Source of the DNA: G963704535 sp963704535
GTDB lineage: Bacteria; Chloroflexota; Chloroflexia; Chloroflexales; Roseiflexaceae
DNA length: 64,000 nt
NCBI GenBank assembly: GCA_963704535.1
Contig: OY969916.1
Span: 9,238,001 to 9,302,000 of the forward strand
Direction: 5' to 3'
In this document: piece by piece, positions 26,556 to 34,751 of the stretch
Layout of the letters: every line of letters starts with the position of its first letter
How positions within the stretch are numbered: the stretch's first letter is position 1
Made by a program: the position numbers and the translations under genes
Notes under the pieces: model-generated
Databases searched by the model: none
What the model was told of the DNA's origin: nothing
Seen by the model: only the letters and a program-made list of their open reading frames with translations

Positions 26556-27320
26556 ATGCAACCATCGACACCAACTATGATCACCCAACCCACCCGCATC
26601 GCCCAGCCGACCCACGATCGCTGCGCCGCCTGCGGCGCGCCGCTGACCCACGGTTACTTCTACCTGCGCGACCGCACCGAGCGCTACTGCTCGCGCTGCA
26701 TCGCCGAGCGCCCGCGCTGTGACGGGTGCGCGGCGCCGGTGGGCGATCGGCACTGGTCGCTCCACGATGGGCGGCTGCTCTGCGCTCGCTGCCACGCCAC
26801 CGCGATCTACGACCCCGACCTGGCCCACGCGCTCTACCGCGAGACAGTCGGGGCGGTGATTGCACAGCTCGGCCTGTCGCTGCGGGTCGGCGTCGAGTTC
26901 CGCTTGGTCGACGCGCCGACGCTGGCTGGGGTGCGCGCCGGCGCGCACGACGGGCACGCCGCCGACGAGCGGACGCTGGGGCTGTACCAGCGCCAGGGCC
27001 ATATGCGGGTGATCTACATGCTGTACGGGCTGCCCAGGCTGCTGTTCCGCACCGTCGTGGCCCACGAGTACGCCCACGCATGGCAGGGCGAGACCTGCCC
27101 GCTGCTCGAAGACGATGGGCTGCGCGAAGGGTTCGCCGAGTGGGTCGCCTACCGGCACTTGCTGTACCTGGGGTGTACCAAGGCGGCCCAGCGGATGCTC
27201 AGCTCGCAGCACCCCTACCGGCCGTTGCTGGAGCGTGTGCTGCTGCTGGAGGAGCGGGCCGGCCCTGCCGGCGTGGTCGATCATATCTTGGCGGTCGGGC
27301 GCGGGGCGCGGGCACCGTAA
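26556..27320 (+). CDS. LIM-like zinc-binding protein with DA1-like metallopeptidase domain
   Basis: 254 residues, no signal peptide. Residues about 22-88 carry Cys/His pairs C-x2-C...C-x2-C and C-x2-C...C-x2-C-H (CAACG, CSRC, CDGC, CARCH), a LIM/treble-clef arrangement. The C-terminal part has a gluzincin motif TVVAHEYAHAWQ (HExxH near residue 170) and a downstream LREGFAEWVAY whose Glu is the likely third zinc ligand. LIM followed by this peptidase resembles plant DA1, a ubiquitin-activated peptidase. A bacterial protein of this layout probably cuts or senses a protein partner in the cytoplasm. Its substrate and any ubiquitin-like partner are unknown; none is encoded nearby. An ATG at 26577 is an alternative start. 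Confidence 0.8.
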   Translation: MQPSTPTMITQPTRIAQPTHDRCAACGAPLTHGYFYLRDRTERYCSRCIAERPRCDGCAAPVGDRHWSLHDGRLLCARCHATAIYDPDLAHALYRETVGAVIAQLGLSLRVGVEFRLVDAPTLAGVRAGAHDGHAADERTLGLYQRQGHMRVIYMLYGLPRLLFRTVVAHEYAHAWQGETCPLLEDDGLREGFAEWVAYRHLLYLGCTKAAQRMLSSQHPYRPLLERVLLLEERAGPAGVVDHILAVGRGARAP

Positions 27321-27351
27321 GTGGTTGTTAGGAAATAGGTTCCTACTCGCT

Positions 27352-27414
27352 GGGAGATTGGAGATTGGAGATTGGGGCGTCCTGAGCAATCTCTAATCTC
27401 TAATCTCCAATCCC
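27352..27414. repeat. Word-repeat palindrome, family D
   Basis: GGGAGATTGGAGATTGGAGA on the left and CTCTAATCTCTAATCTCCAA on the right. Other copies or halves: 14696-14715, 25326-25354, 52329-52388, 53695-53776. Confidence 0.85.
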
Positions 27415-27466
27415 CGAAGCCGGGAAGTTATTCCTTGACAGGTCCTAAGCTCTTCTCTAGGAGTCA

Positions 27467-28087
27467 TCACTTCGCATCGAGTGCGTCGTTGACGCTGACC
27501 TCAAAGCCCTTGAGCAGCGCCGAGACGGCCATTTCGCCCCGCCTGAACGCGCCCTGCTCGACATAAGCCTCACGTTCGAGCCGCAGGATCGTGATCGTTC
27601 CAGCCTCCGCGTTAACGATCCAATATTCGGGGATGCCGGCCTGGGCATACTCCTGCCGCTTTGTGACAAGATCATGGTCAGGCTTGCTGGGGCTAACGAC
27701 CTCAACGACCAGATCGGCGCCGTCCCAGCAGTCCTCCTGCTCCCACTCGGCATGTTCGGCGAGAATAAAAGCGAGATCCGGCTCGCGGAACTTGCCCGGC
27801 CACAGGCGCACACTCAGCGGCGCTACCAGCACCGATCCCAGCGAGCGCGCTTCCACGAAGCTGAACAGCAGACGATACAGGAAGAGCACGATCTTCTGAT
27901 GCTTTGGGCTTGGCATCGGCAGCACCTCGACAGAGCCATCGGATAGTTCCACCATCTTGTTAGTGTGGTTGGCGATCCAGAGGTACTCATTTTCGCCCCA
28001 TTCGCCCTGCGCGGGCAGCAGCGTTGCTACCTCCCAGGCGACTTCGGGCCGTTCCCGGACCATATCAGCAGTGCTTTGTGTGGACAT
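27467..28087 (-). CDS. Uma2 family protein (PD-(D/E)XK endonuclease-like, DUF820)
   Basis: 206 residues of the Uma2/DUF820 restriction-endonuclease-like fold: substrate-proximal EYLWIANHTNKMVELSDGSVEVLPMPSPKHQ, catalytic GKFREPDLAFIL (Asp), ADLVVEVVSPS (Glu-x-Val) and YAQAGIPEYWIVNAEAGTITIL. Such proteins are very common in Chloroflexota and cyanobacteria and their biological role is unknown. A near paralogue is encoded 80 bp downstream of this start on the same strand, indicating tandem duplication. Confidence 0.85.
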   Translation of the reverse strand: MSTQSTADMVRERPEVAWEVATLLPAQGEWGENEYLWIANHTNKMVELSDGSVEVLPMPSPKHQKIVLFLYRLLFSFVEARSLGSVLVAPLSVRLWPGKFREPDLAFILAEHAEWEQEDCWDGADLVVEVVSPSKPDHDLVTKRQEYAQAGIPEYWIVNAEAGTITILRLEREAYVEQGAFRRGEMAVSALLKGFEVSVNDALDAK

Positions 28088-28166
28088 GAGGATGCTCCCT
28101 AATGATGTGCTCCTGACGCTTCAATGTCTCTGCCCTTTATCTGAGCGCGTGGTCGTGCGGTCCTCA

Positions 28167-28784
28167 CTACCTTGCGTCAAACGTTGCGTCGACGCCGGCC
28201 GCGAAATCAGGCAGCAGCGCGGATGTTGCTGTCTCACCGCGCCTGAACTCCCCATGCTCGACATATTTGCCGTTCGCGAGCCGCAGCACCGTGATCGTTT
28301 CCACTAGCGGATTGACGATCCAGTATTCCTGGATGCCGGCTTGGGCGTACTCCCGGCGCTTTTTCACCAGATCCCGTTTTGGATCGTCGGGGCTGACTAT
28401 CTCGATCACTAGATCTGCACCGTCCCAATAGGCGTTGTGACGGCGCGGATCATCCTCGGCTCGGAGGAACACCAGGTCAGGCTCGCGAAATTTGCGGGGC
28501 TTCAGCCGAATGCGCAGCGGGGCATAGCGGGCGACACCGCCGAAACGATTGACAAACGTCAGGAAAAGGCTGAATAAATACCCTGAGATCGCTTGATGTT
28601 TATCGCTCGGCACCGGCAGCACCTCGACATACCCATCGGAGAACTCCACAAGCCAGTTGGTGCGGTTCGTCAACCACAAGTAGTCCTCTTCGCTCCATTC
28701 ACCCTGCACCGGCAGAAGTGGAGCGAGTCCCCAGGCGACGTCGGGCCGTTCCCGGACCATGTCAAGAGTTGCTTGAATTGACAT
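28167..28784 (-). CDS. Uma2 family protein (paralogue)
   Basis: 205 residues from the ATG at 28784 (MSIQATLDMVRERPDVAW), aligned with the start of the neighbouring Uma2 gene; an upstream ATG at 28865 lies inside a hairpin repeat and is unlikely. Same motif order: LVEFSDGYVEVLPVPSDKHQ, KFREPDLVFLRAED, ADLVIEIVSPDDP and YAQAGIQEYWIVNP. Function unknown; probable tandem duplicate. Confidence 0.85.
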   Translation of the reverse strand: MSIQATLDMVRERPDVAWGLAPLLPVQGEWSEEDYLWLTNRTNWLVEFSDGYVEVLPVPSDKHQAISGYLFSLFLTFVNRFGGVARYAPLRIRLKPRKFREPDLVFLRAEDDPRRHNAYWDGADLVIEIVSPDDPKRDLVKKRREYAQAGIQEYWIVNPLVETITVLRLANGKYVEHGEFRRGETATSALLPDFAAGVDATFDAR

Positions 28785-28813
28785 AATACACCCCGATGCG
28801 TTATTCCTAGAGC

Positions 28814-28914
28814 CAATACTTTTCAAATAAGAGGTGTTTAGTGGTGTGCGAGTTATTAACACCACTAGGGGTTGTGGTTACAAGACGTGCCAGAGCCTTA
28901 TTTGAAAAGTATTG
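28814..28914. repeat. MITE-like hairpin with 18-bp inverted ends
   Basis: CAATACTTTTCAAATAAG at 28814-28831 is the exact complement of 28897-28914. Inside, TAGTGGTGT (28839-28847) pairs with ACACCACTA (28859-28867). Confidence 0.85.
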
Positions 28915-28920
28915 TTCCTA

Positions 28921-28987
28921 GAGCCTATCCCAAAACCGCATCCTGAGTAGGCGCAGCCGTATCGAAGGGTGGTTTTGGGATAGGCTC
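28921..28987. repeat. 67-bp MITE-like element with 17-bp inverted ends
   Basis: GAGCCTATCCCAAAACC at 28921-28937 is the exact complement of 28971-28987; CCTA/CCTAG flanks both ends. It abuts the previous hairpin element, suggesting adjacent insertions at a TCCTAGAG site. Confidence 0.85.
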
Positions 28988-29074
28988 CTAGTGGCCGAGT
29001 GTCTTTAGCCCTCATTATAGCACGCGACCTTCCGACACCTCCGCGTCCTCCGCTGCTTCCCCGTTCAAAGCCGG

Positions 29075-30682
29075 TCACATGCGGAACACCCCGTACCGCG
29101 TCTCCTTGATCGGCGCGTTGGCCGCCGCCGCGAGCCCCAGCGCCAGCGCCATGCGCGTGTCGGCCGGGTCGAGGATGCCGTCGTCCCACAGCCGCGCGGT
29201 CGAGTAGAACGGGTGCCCCTCGCGCTCGTAGGTTCCCAGGATCGGGTCGGTGAACGCCTGGCGCTCCTCGGAAGTCATGTCCTTGCCGCGCGCCCGCAGC
29301 CCATCCAGCCGCACCGTCAGCAGCACATTGGCCGCCTGTGTCCCGCCCATCACCGAGATGCGCGCGTTCGGCCACATCCAGAGCTGGCGCGGCGCGTAGG
29401 CCCGCCCGCACATCGCGTAGTTGCCGGCGCCGAACGACCCGCCGATGATCACCGTGAACTTGGGCACCTGGGCGTTAGCGACGGCCATGACCATCTTCGC
29501 GCCGTCCTTGGCGATGCCGCGGTTCTCGTACTCCTTGCCGACCATAAAGCCGGTGATATTCTGAAGGAACAGCAGCGGCACACCGCGCGCGCTGCACAGC
29601 TCGACGAAGTGCGCGCCCTTGAGCGCGCTCTCCGAGAAAAGGATGCCGTTGTTCGCCAGGATGCCCACCGGCATGCCCATGATCTGCGCGAAGCCGCAGA
29701 CCAGCGTCTCGCCGTAGCGGGCCTTGAACTCGTGCAGCCGGCTGCCGTCGACCAGCCGCGCGATGATCTCGCGCACATCGTAGCTCTTGCGCGGGTCGCG
29801 CGGGATGAGCCCATAGATCTCGCGTGGGTCGTAGCGGGGCGGCTCCGGCTCGGCCAACTCCCACGGCCAGCGCTTGGGGCGGTTGAGGTTCGCCACGATC
29901 GAGCGAACGATCGCCAGCGCGTGCAGGTCGTCCTCGGCGTAGTGGTCGGCCACGCCAGACAGGTGGGTGTGGACGTCGGCGCCGCCAAGCTCCTCGGCGG
30001 TCACCTCCTCGCCGGTGGCGGCCTTGACCAGCGGCGGCCCGCCCAGGAAGATCGTCCCATTGCCCTTGACGATCACCACCTCGTCGCTCATCGCCGGCAC
30101 GTAGGCCCCGCCCGCCGTACACGAGCCCATGACCGCCGCGATCTGCGGGATGCCCAGGGCCGACATCTGGGCCTGGTTGTAGAAGATCCGCCCGAAGTGG
30201 TCGCGGTCGGGGAACACCTCGTCCTGGAGCGGCAGAAACGCGCCGCCGCTGTCGACCAGGTAGATGCACGGTAGGTGGTTCTGCTGGGCGATCTCCTGGG
30301 CGCGCAGGTGCTTCTTGACTGTCAGCGGGTAGTAGGTGCCGCCCTTGACCGTCGCGTCATTGGCGACGATCAGCACCTCCTGGCCGGCGACGCGGCCGAT
30401 CCCGGTGACGACCCCGGCCGCCGGGACCTCGTCGTCGTAGACCTCGTGGGCCGCTAGCGGTGATAGTTCCAGGAACGGCGTGTCGGGGTCGAGCAGCCGC
30501 TCGATCCGTTCGCGCACGAACAGCTTGCCGCGCGCCTCGTGCTTGGCGCGGGCCTCGGCCTTGCCGCCCTCCTTGACCTCGGCGAGGGTGGCGCGCAGCT
30601 CCTCCACCAGGTGCTCGTAGCCGTCGGCGTTGGTCTTGAACTCGTCGGAGCGGGTGTCGATAAAGGATTTGATTATTGCCAT
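29075..30682 (-). CDS. mccB: Acyl-CoA carboxylase carboxyltransferase subunit, methylcrotonyl-CoA carboxylase beta-like
   Basis: 535 residues. Transfers carboxyl from carboxybiotin to an acyl-CoA. ARGKLFVRERIERLLDPDTPFLELS opens the N-terminal CT domain; NDATVKGGTYYPLTVKKHLRAQEIA, YLVDSGGAFLPLQDEVFPDRDHFGRIFYNQA, GSCTAGGAYVPAMSDE, HTHLSGVADHYAEDD and NNGILFSESALKGAHFVELC follow, then IGGSFGAGNYAMCGRAY of the C-terminal domain. The FLPLQ..VFPD block and length are those of MccB/LiuB (leucine degradation); geranyl-CoA carboxylase is the alternative. No biotin-carboxylase subunit lies in the window. Confidence 0.9.
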   Translation of the reverse strand: MAIIKSFIDTRSDEFKTNADGYEHLVEELRATLAEVKEGGKAEARAKHEARGKLFVRERIERLLDPDTPFLELSPLAAHEVYDDEVPAAGVVTGIGRVAGQEVLIVANDATVKGGTYYPLTVKKHLRAQEIAQQNHLPCIYLVDSGGAFLPLQDEVFPDRDHFGRIFYNQAQMSALGIPQIAAVMGSCTAGGAYVPAMSDEVVIVKGNGTIFLGGPPLVKAATGEEVTAEELGGADVHTHLSGVADHYAEDDLHALAIVRSIVANLNRPKRWPWELAEPEPPRYDPREIYGLIPRDPRKSYDVREIIARLVDGSRLHEFKARYGETLVCGFAQIMGMPVGILANNGILFSESALKGAHFVELCSARGVPLLFLQNITGFMVGKEYENRGIAKDGAKMVMAVANAQVPKFTVIIGGSFGAGNYAMCGRAYAPRQLWMWPNARISVMGGTQAANVLLTVRLDGLRARGKDMTSEERQAFTDPILGTYEREGHPFYSTARLWDDGILDPADTRMALALGLAAAANAPIKETRYGVFRM

Positions 30683-30975
30683 AGTTCACCTTATTTTACA
30701 ATGCCCGCCCCATTATAAAACAAAGCAGACTACCCGCAGTTGGAGTTCGCGCCCCCGGCGATGAACGCCAGGTAGCGCCTGGTCACGTCATCGCGCTCCG
30801 CAGTTTTCGATCTGCTCACAGACGCGCCAACTTGACGCTGCTCTGCCGTGCGCGTATGATGCGCGGTGCGGAACGAGGAAGCGGCGGAGTGACGGAAGGA
30901 GCGGAAGAACCGAGGATGGAGGATGGAGGATGGACATCGGCGGTCGGTGGAATGAGAACCAGGAGCCGAGCCACA

Positions 30976-31138
30976 GAAAGGGCGTATTGCATACGCCCCA
31001 GCGGACCACGAAAGAACGTAAGGGTGTATGGCATACGCCCCAGCGAACCACGAAACGTAAGGGCGTATTGCATACGCCCCAGCGAACCACGAAAGAACGT
31101 AAGGGCGTATTGTATACGCCCCAGCGGACCACGAAGAA
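30976..31138. repeat. Array of four 20-bp palindromes (GGGCGTATTGCATACGCCCC)
   Basis: Palindromes at 30980-30999, 31022-31041, 31061-31080 and 31103-31122, separated by 19-22 bp spacers of similar sequence (AGCG(A/G)ACCACGAAAGAACGTA). The wider gap 30683-31229 also holds family E words (GAGGATGGAGGATGG at 30913-30930) and no gene. Confidence 0.88.
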
Positions 31139-31229
31139 CCAAGAACCTATAAGGCTGGCCCTCCCTGGCCGCCTGCTGTCGGTGGTCGGCGGTCGGCAAA
31201 TCGTAAATCGTAAATCAGTCGAGGTTTCA

Positions 31230-32159
31230 ATGATGCTCCATCCCGACGACTTCGAGCACCACTACACGCGCGTTAACGGCATTCGCATGCACTACGTCAA
31301 GGCCGGATCAGGGCCGACGCTGGTGGTATTGCTGCATGGGTTCCCGGAGTGTTGGTGGTCGTGGCGGCACCAACTCGCGCTGTTCATGCCGGGGCATCCG
31401 GTCGCGGCCAGCGAGGCTGGGGCCGGCGTGCGGCTCGCCGAGCGCTTCACCGTCGTCGCGCCGGACCTGCGCGGCTACAACGAGACCGACCGGCCCGATT
31501 GGGGCTACGAACTGGATGTGCTGGTGAGCGACATCATCGACCTGATTCGCCAACTCGGCCATACGCGAGCGATCGTCGCCGGGCACGACTGGGGCGGCGC
31601 GATCGCCTGGGCGCTGGCGATCACCAGCCCACACCGGGTGGAGCGGCTGATCGTGCTGAACTCGCCCCACCCGGTTCAATTGGCCGAGGCGCTGCGCGGC
31701 AACTGGCGCCAGTTGCTGCGGTCCTGGTACATGCTGTTCTTCCAACTGCCCTTTGTGCCGGAGGCGACGTTTCGCGCCAATGACTACGCGGCGATTGAGC
31801 GCACCCTGCGCGGCGGCGCGATCGACAAGTCGCGCTTCACCGACGAGGACATCCAGGTCTTCAAGTCGGCGATCGCCCAGCCGGGAGCACTGGCTGGGGC
31901 GCTGAACTACTACCGCGTCATGATGCGCCAGGGCAGCCGGGGCATGTATCGCGGCACCGGCATGCGCGTGCCGGTGCCGACGCTGCTGGTCTGGGCCGAG
32001 GAGGACACGGCGCTGGGCAAGGAGCTGACCTACGGCACCGAGCGGTTCGTCCCTGATCTGCGCGTTCGCTACATCCCCAATTGCAGCCACTGGGTCCAGC
32101 AGGAGCAGCCGGAGCTGGTTAACCAGTATATCCTTGAGTTCCTGGCCGATCTCACCTGA
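31230..32159 (+). CDS. Alpha/beta-fold hydrolase, epoxide hydrolase-like
   Basis: 309 residues from the ATG at 31230 (GAGGTTTCA upstream); the frame is open further upstream through the palindrome array, which is not coding. Motifs: oxyanion-hole HGFPECWWSWRHQ, VAPDLRGYNETDRP, nucleophile Asp in VAGHDWGGAIAW, LNSPHP, lid-region YYRVMMR Tyr, LVWAEEDTALG (acid) and NCSHWVQQEQPE (catalytic His). This is the epoxide hydrolase/haloalkane dehalogenase pattern with Asp nucleophile. It opens epoxides to diols in the cytoplasm; the natural substrate is unknown. The 3' end overlaps the convergent CocE remnant by 8 bp. Confidence 0.88.
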   Translation: MMLHPDDFEHHYTRVNGIRMHYVKAGSGPTLVVLLHGFPECWWSWRHQLALFMPGHPVAASEAGAGVRLAERFTVVAPDLRGYNETDRPDWGYELDVLVSDIIDLIRQLGHTRAIVAGHDWGGAIAWALAITSPHRVERLIVLNSPHPVQLAEALRGNWRQLLRSWYMLFFQLPFVPEATFRANDYAAIERTLRGGAIDKSRFTDEDIQVFKSAIAQPGALAGALNYYRVMMRQGSRGMYRGTGMRVPVPTLLVWAEEDTALGKELTYGTERFVPDLRVRYIPNCSHWVQQEQPELVNQYILEFLADLT

Positions 32160-33240
32160 CTTGCCAGTTCGCTGCGGCCGGTCGCTCCTGCGTCTCCCCA
32201 GTCGCTGTGGCGCGATCGATGATCGGCATGATCAAGTATGACGCATGGGCGCGATCGTGATGGACGTGGTTGATCGCTTGGACGAGGTCTTCGGCTCCTT
32301 CGTTCGCGATCGTCCCGCCAGTGTTGGTGTTGCGATCGAAGCGCGGGAAGTTGCTGCTGGAGATCTCCAGGCGAATACAATGGCTGGCGCGGAAGACGTT
32401 CGCTGTGGCTCCAACATCGATCCGCAGCTCATAAACGCAGCCCGGCTCCATCAGCACCGGCGCCGTGAGTGACTCACGGTAGCGTACACGCAGGATGCCA
32501 TCGGTGAGAATTTCCGCCCGCCCATCGGGATAGACGTCGACCAATTTGGCTGTGAAGTCGGTATCGCGCGCCGAGGATGAGACGTGCAACACCAGTTCAA
32601 TCGGCCCGGTCACCTCGATCGGTCGCTCCAGCGCCGGCGTTGTGTAGCAGAGCACATCGTCGCGCGCTTCGACCAGGCGCTGGTCGAGCGGCCCGGTGTT
32701 CATCTTCGTCGGCGAAACCTTCAGCATAAGCGCGCCGCCCACGGTTGGAACCGGGTTGTGCGGATCGTAGCAGAAGCTGTCGGCCGGCTCGTCGCCGGTC
32801 GAGAGCAGTCCATCACCGGCACTAGTGTTGGCGTGGCCCTGGCTACGCAGGTAGTAGCGCCGATACTGCGTGTCGGGCAGCGGCCAGTCGGCCTCCTCGC
32901 GCCACTCGTCGATCCCCATCACAAACAGCCGCACGGGCTGTTCCTGCTCCACGCCATTCTCGATCCGCTTGAGCCAGCGGTCGAACCAGCGCAGATGGAT
33001 GCCCGTGAGGTCGATCGCCCGTGTGCTCGCCTGTGGGCCGTAGTCGCGCTCTGGGAACATGCCGGGGAAGTCGACATGCGTCCATGGCCCGACGATCAGC
33101 CGCGGTCGCCGAGCCGCCGCGCTCCCACCCTGGAGCTTCATTTGCTGGTAGTGCGCCAGCGTGGTGGGGAAAAAAAAGTCGTACCAGCCGCCGATAATCA
33201 GGGCCGGGACCACGACACGCGGGTAGAGCGCGTGCTGCCC
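32152..33240 (-). pseudogene. CocE/NonD family hydrolase, 5'-truncated
   Basis: The C-terminal two thirds of an X-Pro dipeptidyl-peptidase/cocaine-esterase-like acyl hydrolase: VPALIIGGWYDFFFPTTLAHYQQMK with the catalytic Asp, LIVGPWTHVDFPG with the catalytic His, HLRWFDRWLKRIENG, and the C-terminal beta-sandwich (RPIEVTGPIELVLHVSSSARDTDFTAKLVDVYPDG...RLEISSSNFPRFDRNTNTGG). The N-terminal part with the nucleophile Ser is absent. The frame stays open upstream to 33447 only because it runs antisense through a histidine-kinase fragment. The junction lies within about 33225-33255. Likely inactive. Confidence 0.8.
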
Positions 33241-33738
33241 CTCGCGCTCCAGCCGACCAATGTCGTGGAGCTGATCTGCGAAACATTGCAGCTCTTCGCC
33301 CCGCTGGCCGAGGAGCGTGGCGTCGCATTGCGAGCCACCACCGATCACCTGCCGGCGATCACTGTCGATGCAATGCGCCTGCGCCAGGTGCTCCACAATT
33401 TGTTGAGCAACGCGCTTCGCCATACACCACGCGGGGGCGAGATTCATGTGTCGAGTTCGGTTGAGGAATCGGGAGTAGTCATCGCTGTGAGCGACACGGG
33501 CGATGGCTTAGAGCCGGAGCAACTCAGCGCCGTGTTTGACCGCTTCTATCGCACCGATAAATCGCGCAGCCGCGATACGGGTGGTACCGGCCTTGGGCTG
33601 GCGATTGTGAGCGCACTCATAGCAACGCATGGCGGAACCGTCGTCGCATCAAGTGCCGGTCGTGGCAAGGGCAGCACCTTCACCATCCGGCTGCCCTCAC
33701 CAGGTTACAAGAGTCCCGGCAGGAGCACCACGGCATAA
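33241..33738 (+). pseudogene. Histidine kinase ATPase-domain fragment, 5'-truncated
   Basis: Starting near PTNVVELICETLQLFAPLAEERGVAL the plus strand encodes the end of HisKA and a complete HATPase_c domain: RLRQVLHNLLSNALRHTPRGG (N box), VSDTGDGLEPEQL (G1), FDRFYRTDKSRSRDTGGTGLGLAIVSALI (F and G2) and GSTFTIRLP. Sensor region, membrane segments and phospho-His are missing. Upstream the frame is antisense to the CocE remnant. It overlaps the convergent Yip1 gene by 34 bp. It is a remnant of a sensor kinase created by the same breakpoint that beheaded CocE. Confidence 0.8.
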
Positions 33739-34313
33739 GCTACGCCGGCCACCAGGAGCGTGAGCAGCAGCGCGAGCAGGCCCGAACCGAGCGCCCGGAA
33801 GAGCGAAAACTGATTGACCGCCTTGATTGCCAGGACATACAGCACGATCCAGTAGAGGTACAGCAAGAGCAGCGGGATGCCCATTTGTGGCACCAGGGAA
33901 AGGATACTAAAAACGACGATCAGCGGAGCACTGAACGTCGCAAAGGCGTAACTCAGCTCTTTGTGGGTGCCGGCCCCTTTGAAGAGGCGGGCGGCAAGCT
34001 GGGCGCACCCGGCGAACATCCCCCAGAACAGCACGACCAGAATCGCATACAGCGGGATCGCGAGAAATAGACCGCCGTCAAGCGGTTGATTTTGAGCGAG
34101 TTGAGTGAGCAAAGGAATCAGGCCGCTGCTGAGCCCGCCGACCAGGCTACAGATTGCGATCCAGGTATATGCGGAGCGCATGGAAGCGTGCGGCTGCCGC
34201 GCCAAACGAGCGTAGGTCGCTGCCGAAGGTCGGAGTAACGCGCTCAGCCAGATCCCCGTCCAGGACAGTGATGTTTCGGGAATCTGCGGCGCGGTCGCGA
34301 TATTGTTGGACAT
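33705..34313 (-). CDS. Yip1-domain membrane protein
   Basis: 202 residues with five hydrophobic segments (about 48-68, 80-105, 128-150, 153-172, 178-198). The N-terminal LLRPSAATYARLARQPHASMRSAYTWIAI and the later LSYAFATFSAPLIVVFSILSLVPQMG fit the bacterial Yip1/DUF1282-like family. Function in bacteria is not established. The ATG is preceded by a weak AGAGGATACACC. It faces the histidine-kinase fragment tail to tail. Confidence 0.75.
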   Translation of the reverse strand: MSNNIATAPQIPETSLSWTGIWLSALLRPSAATYARLARQPHASMRSAYTWIAICSLVGGLSSGLIPLLTQLAQNQPLDGGLFLAIPLYAILVVLFWGMFAGCAQLAARLFKGAGTHKELSYAFATFSAPLIVVFSILSLVPQMGIPLLLLYLYWIVLYVLAIKAVNQFSLFRALGSGLLALLLTLLVAGVAYAVVLLPGLL

Positions 34314-34331
34314 TTAGGTGTATCCTCTATT

Positions 34332-34751
34332 CTAGGCCAGCGCCGACAGCGCGCAGAGCCGGGCCTCGGTGATCGAGAGCACCCAGCCCTGGACCTTCAC
34401 CACCTGCTCGGCCTCGAAATCCTGGCGGATGCGATCATTGATCAGCGTGCTCATTTCTCGCGTGCCCGCCGCCGCCAGCACCGTACGACCGCCGGCGATC
34501 CCCAAGGCAATCTGGTTTTCAAGCGCCTGAGCATCCGCCTCATTGGGGTAGCTTTGCAGGTACGCAAGCCCAATCGCCTGCGCGCTTTCCTGGTGGATGA
34601 ACAGCGCGGTAAGCTTCGAGCGCAGCAGATTCTCTGGCTTGAGCCAACCTGATGCGACCCCTGGGAGTTTCGAGCGGGCGGCCAAAGAGCCGGTCACGGC
34701 AAGGGCGAGCAGCATAAATTGTCGCCGATTCATTGCGGGTGCTTTGCTCAT
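34332..34751 (-). CDS. Tat-signal small subunit of a GMC-type dehydrogenase
   Basis: 139 residues. It begins MSKAPAMNRRQFMLLALAVTG, a twin-arginine signal (NRRQFMLLALAV). The mature part is helical and ends DRIRQDFEAEQVVKVQGWVLSITEARLCALSAL, a pattern I associate with short proteins encoded beside GMC oxidoreductases (sorbitol/gluconate-dehydrogenase small subunit type). Its ATG overlaps the TGA of the GMC gene as ATGA in the restored frame, implying translational coupling and co-export as a complex. In the sequence as given it is fused in frame to the GMC protein by a one-base shift. Confidence 0.7.
   Translation of the reverse strand: MSKAPAMNRRQFMLLALAVTGSLAARSKLPGVASGWLKPENLLRSKLTALFIHQESAQAIGLAYLQSYPNEADAQALENQIALGIAGGRTVLAAAGTREMSTLINDRIRQDFEAEQVVKVQGWVLSITEARLCALSALA

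Noticed and set aside
30980..31122. CRISPR array
   Set aside because: Repeats are perfect palindromes of 20 bp, spacers are similar to each other rather than unique, and there is no leader or cas gene.
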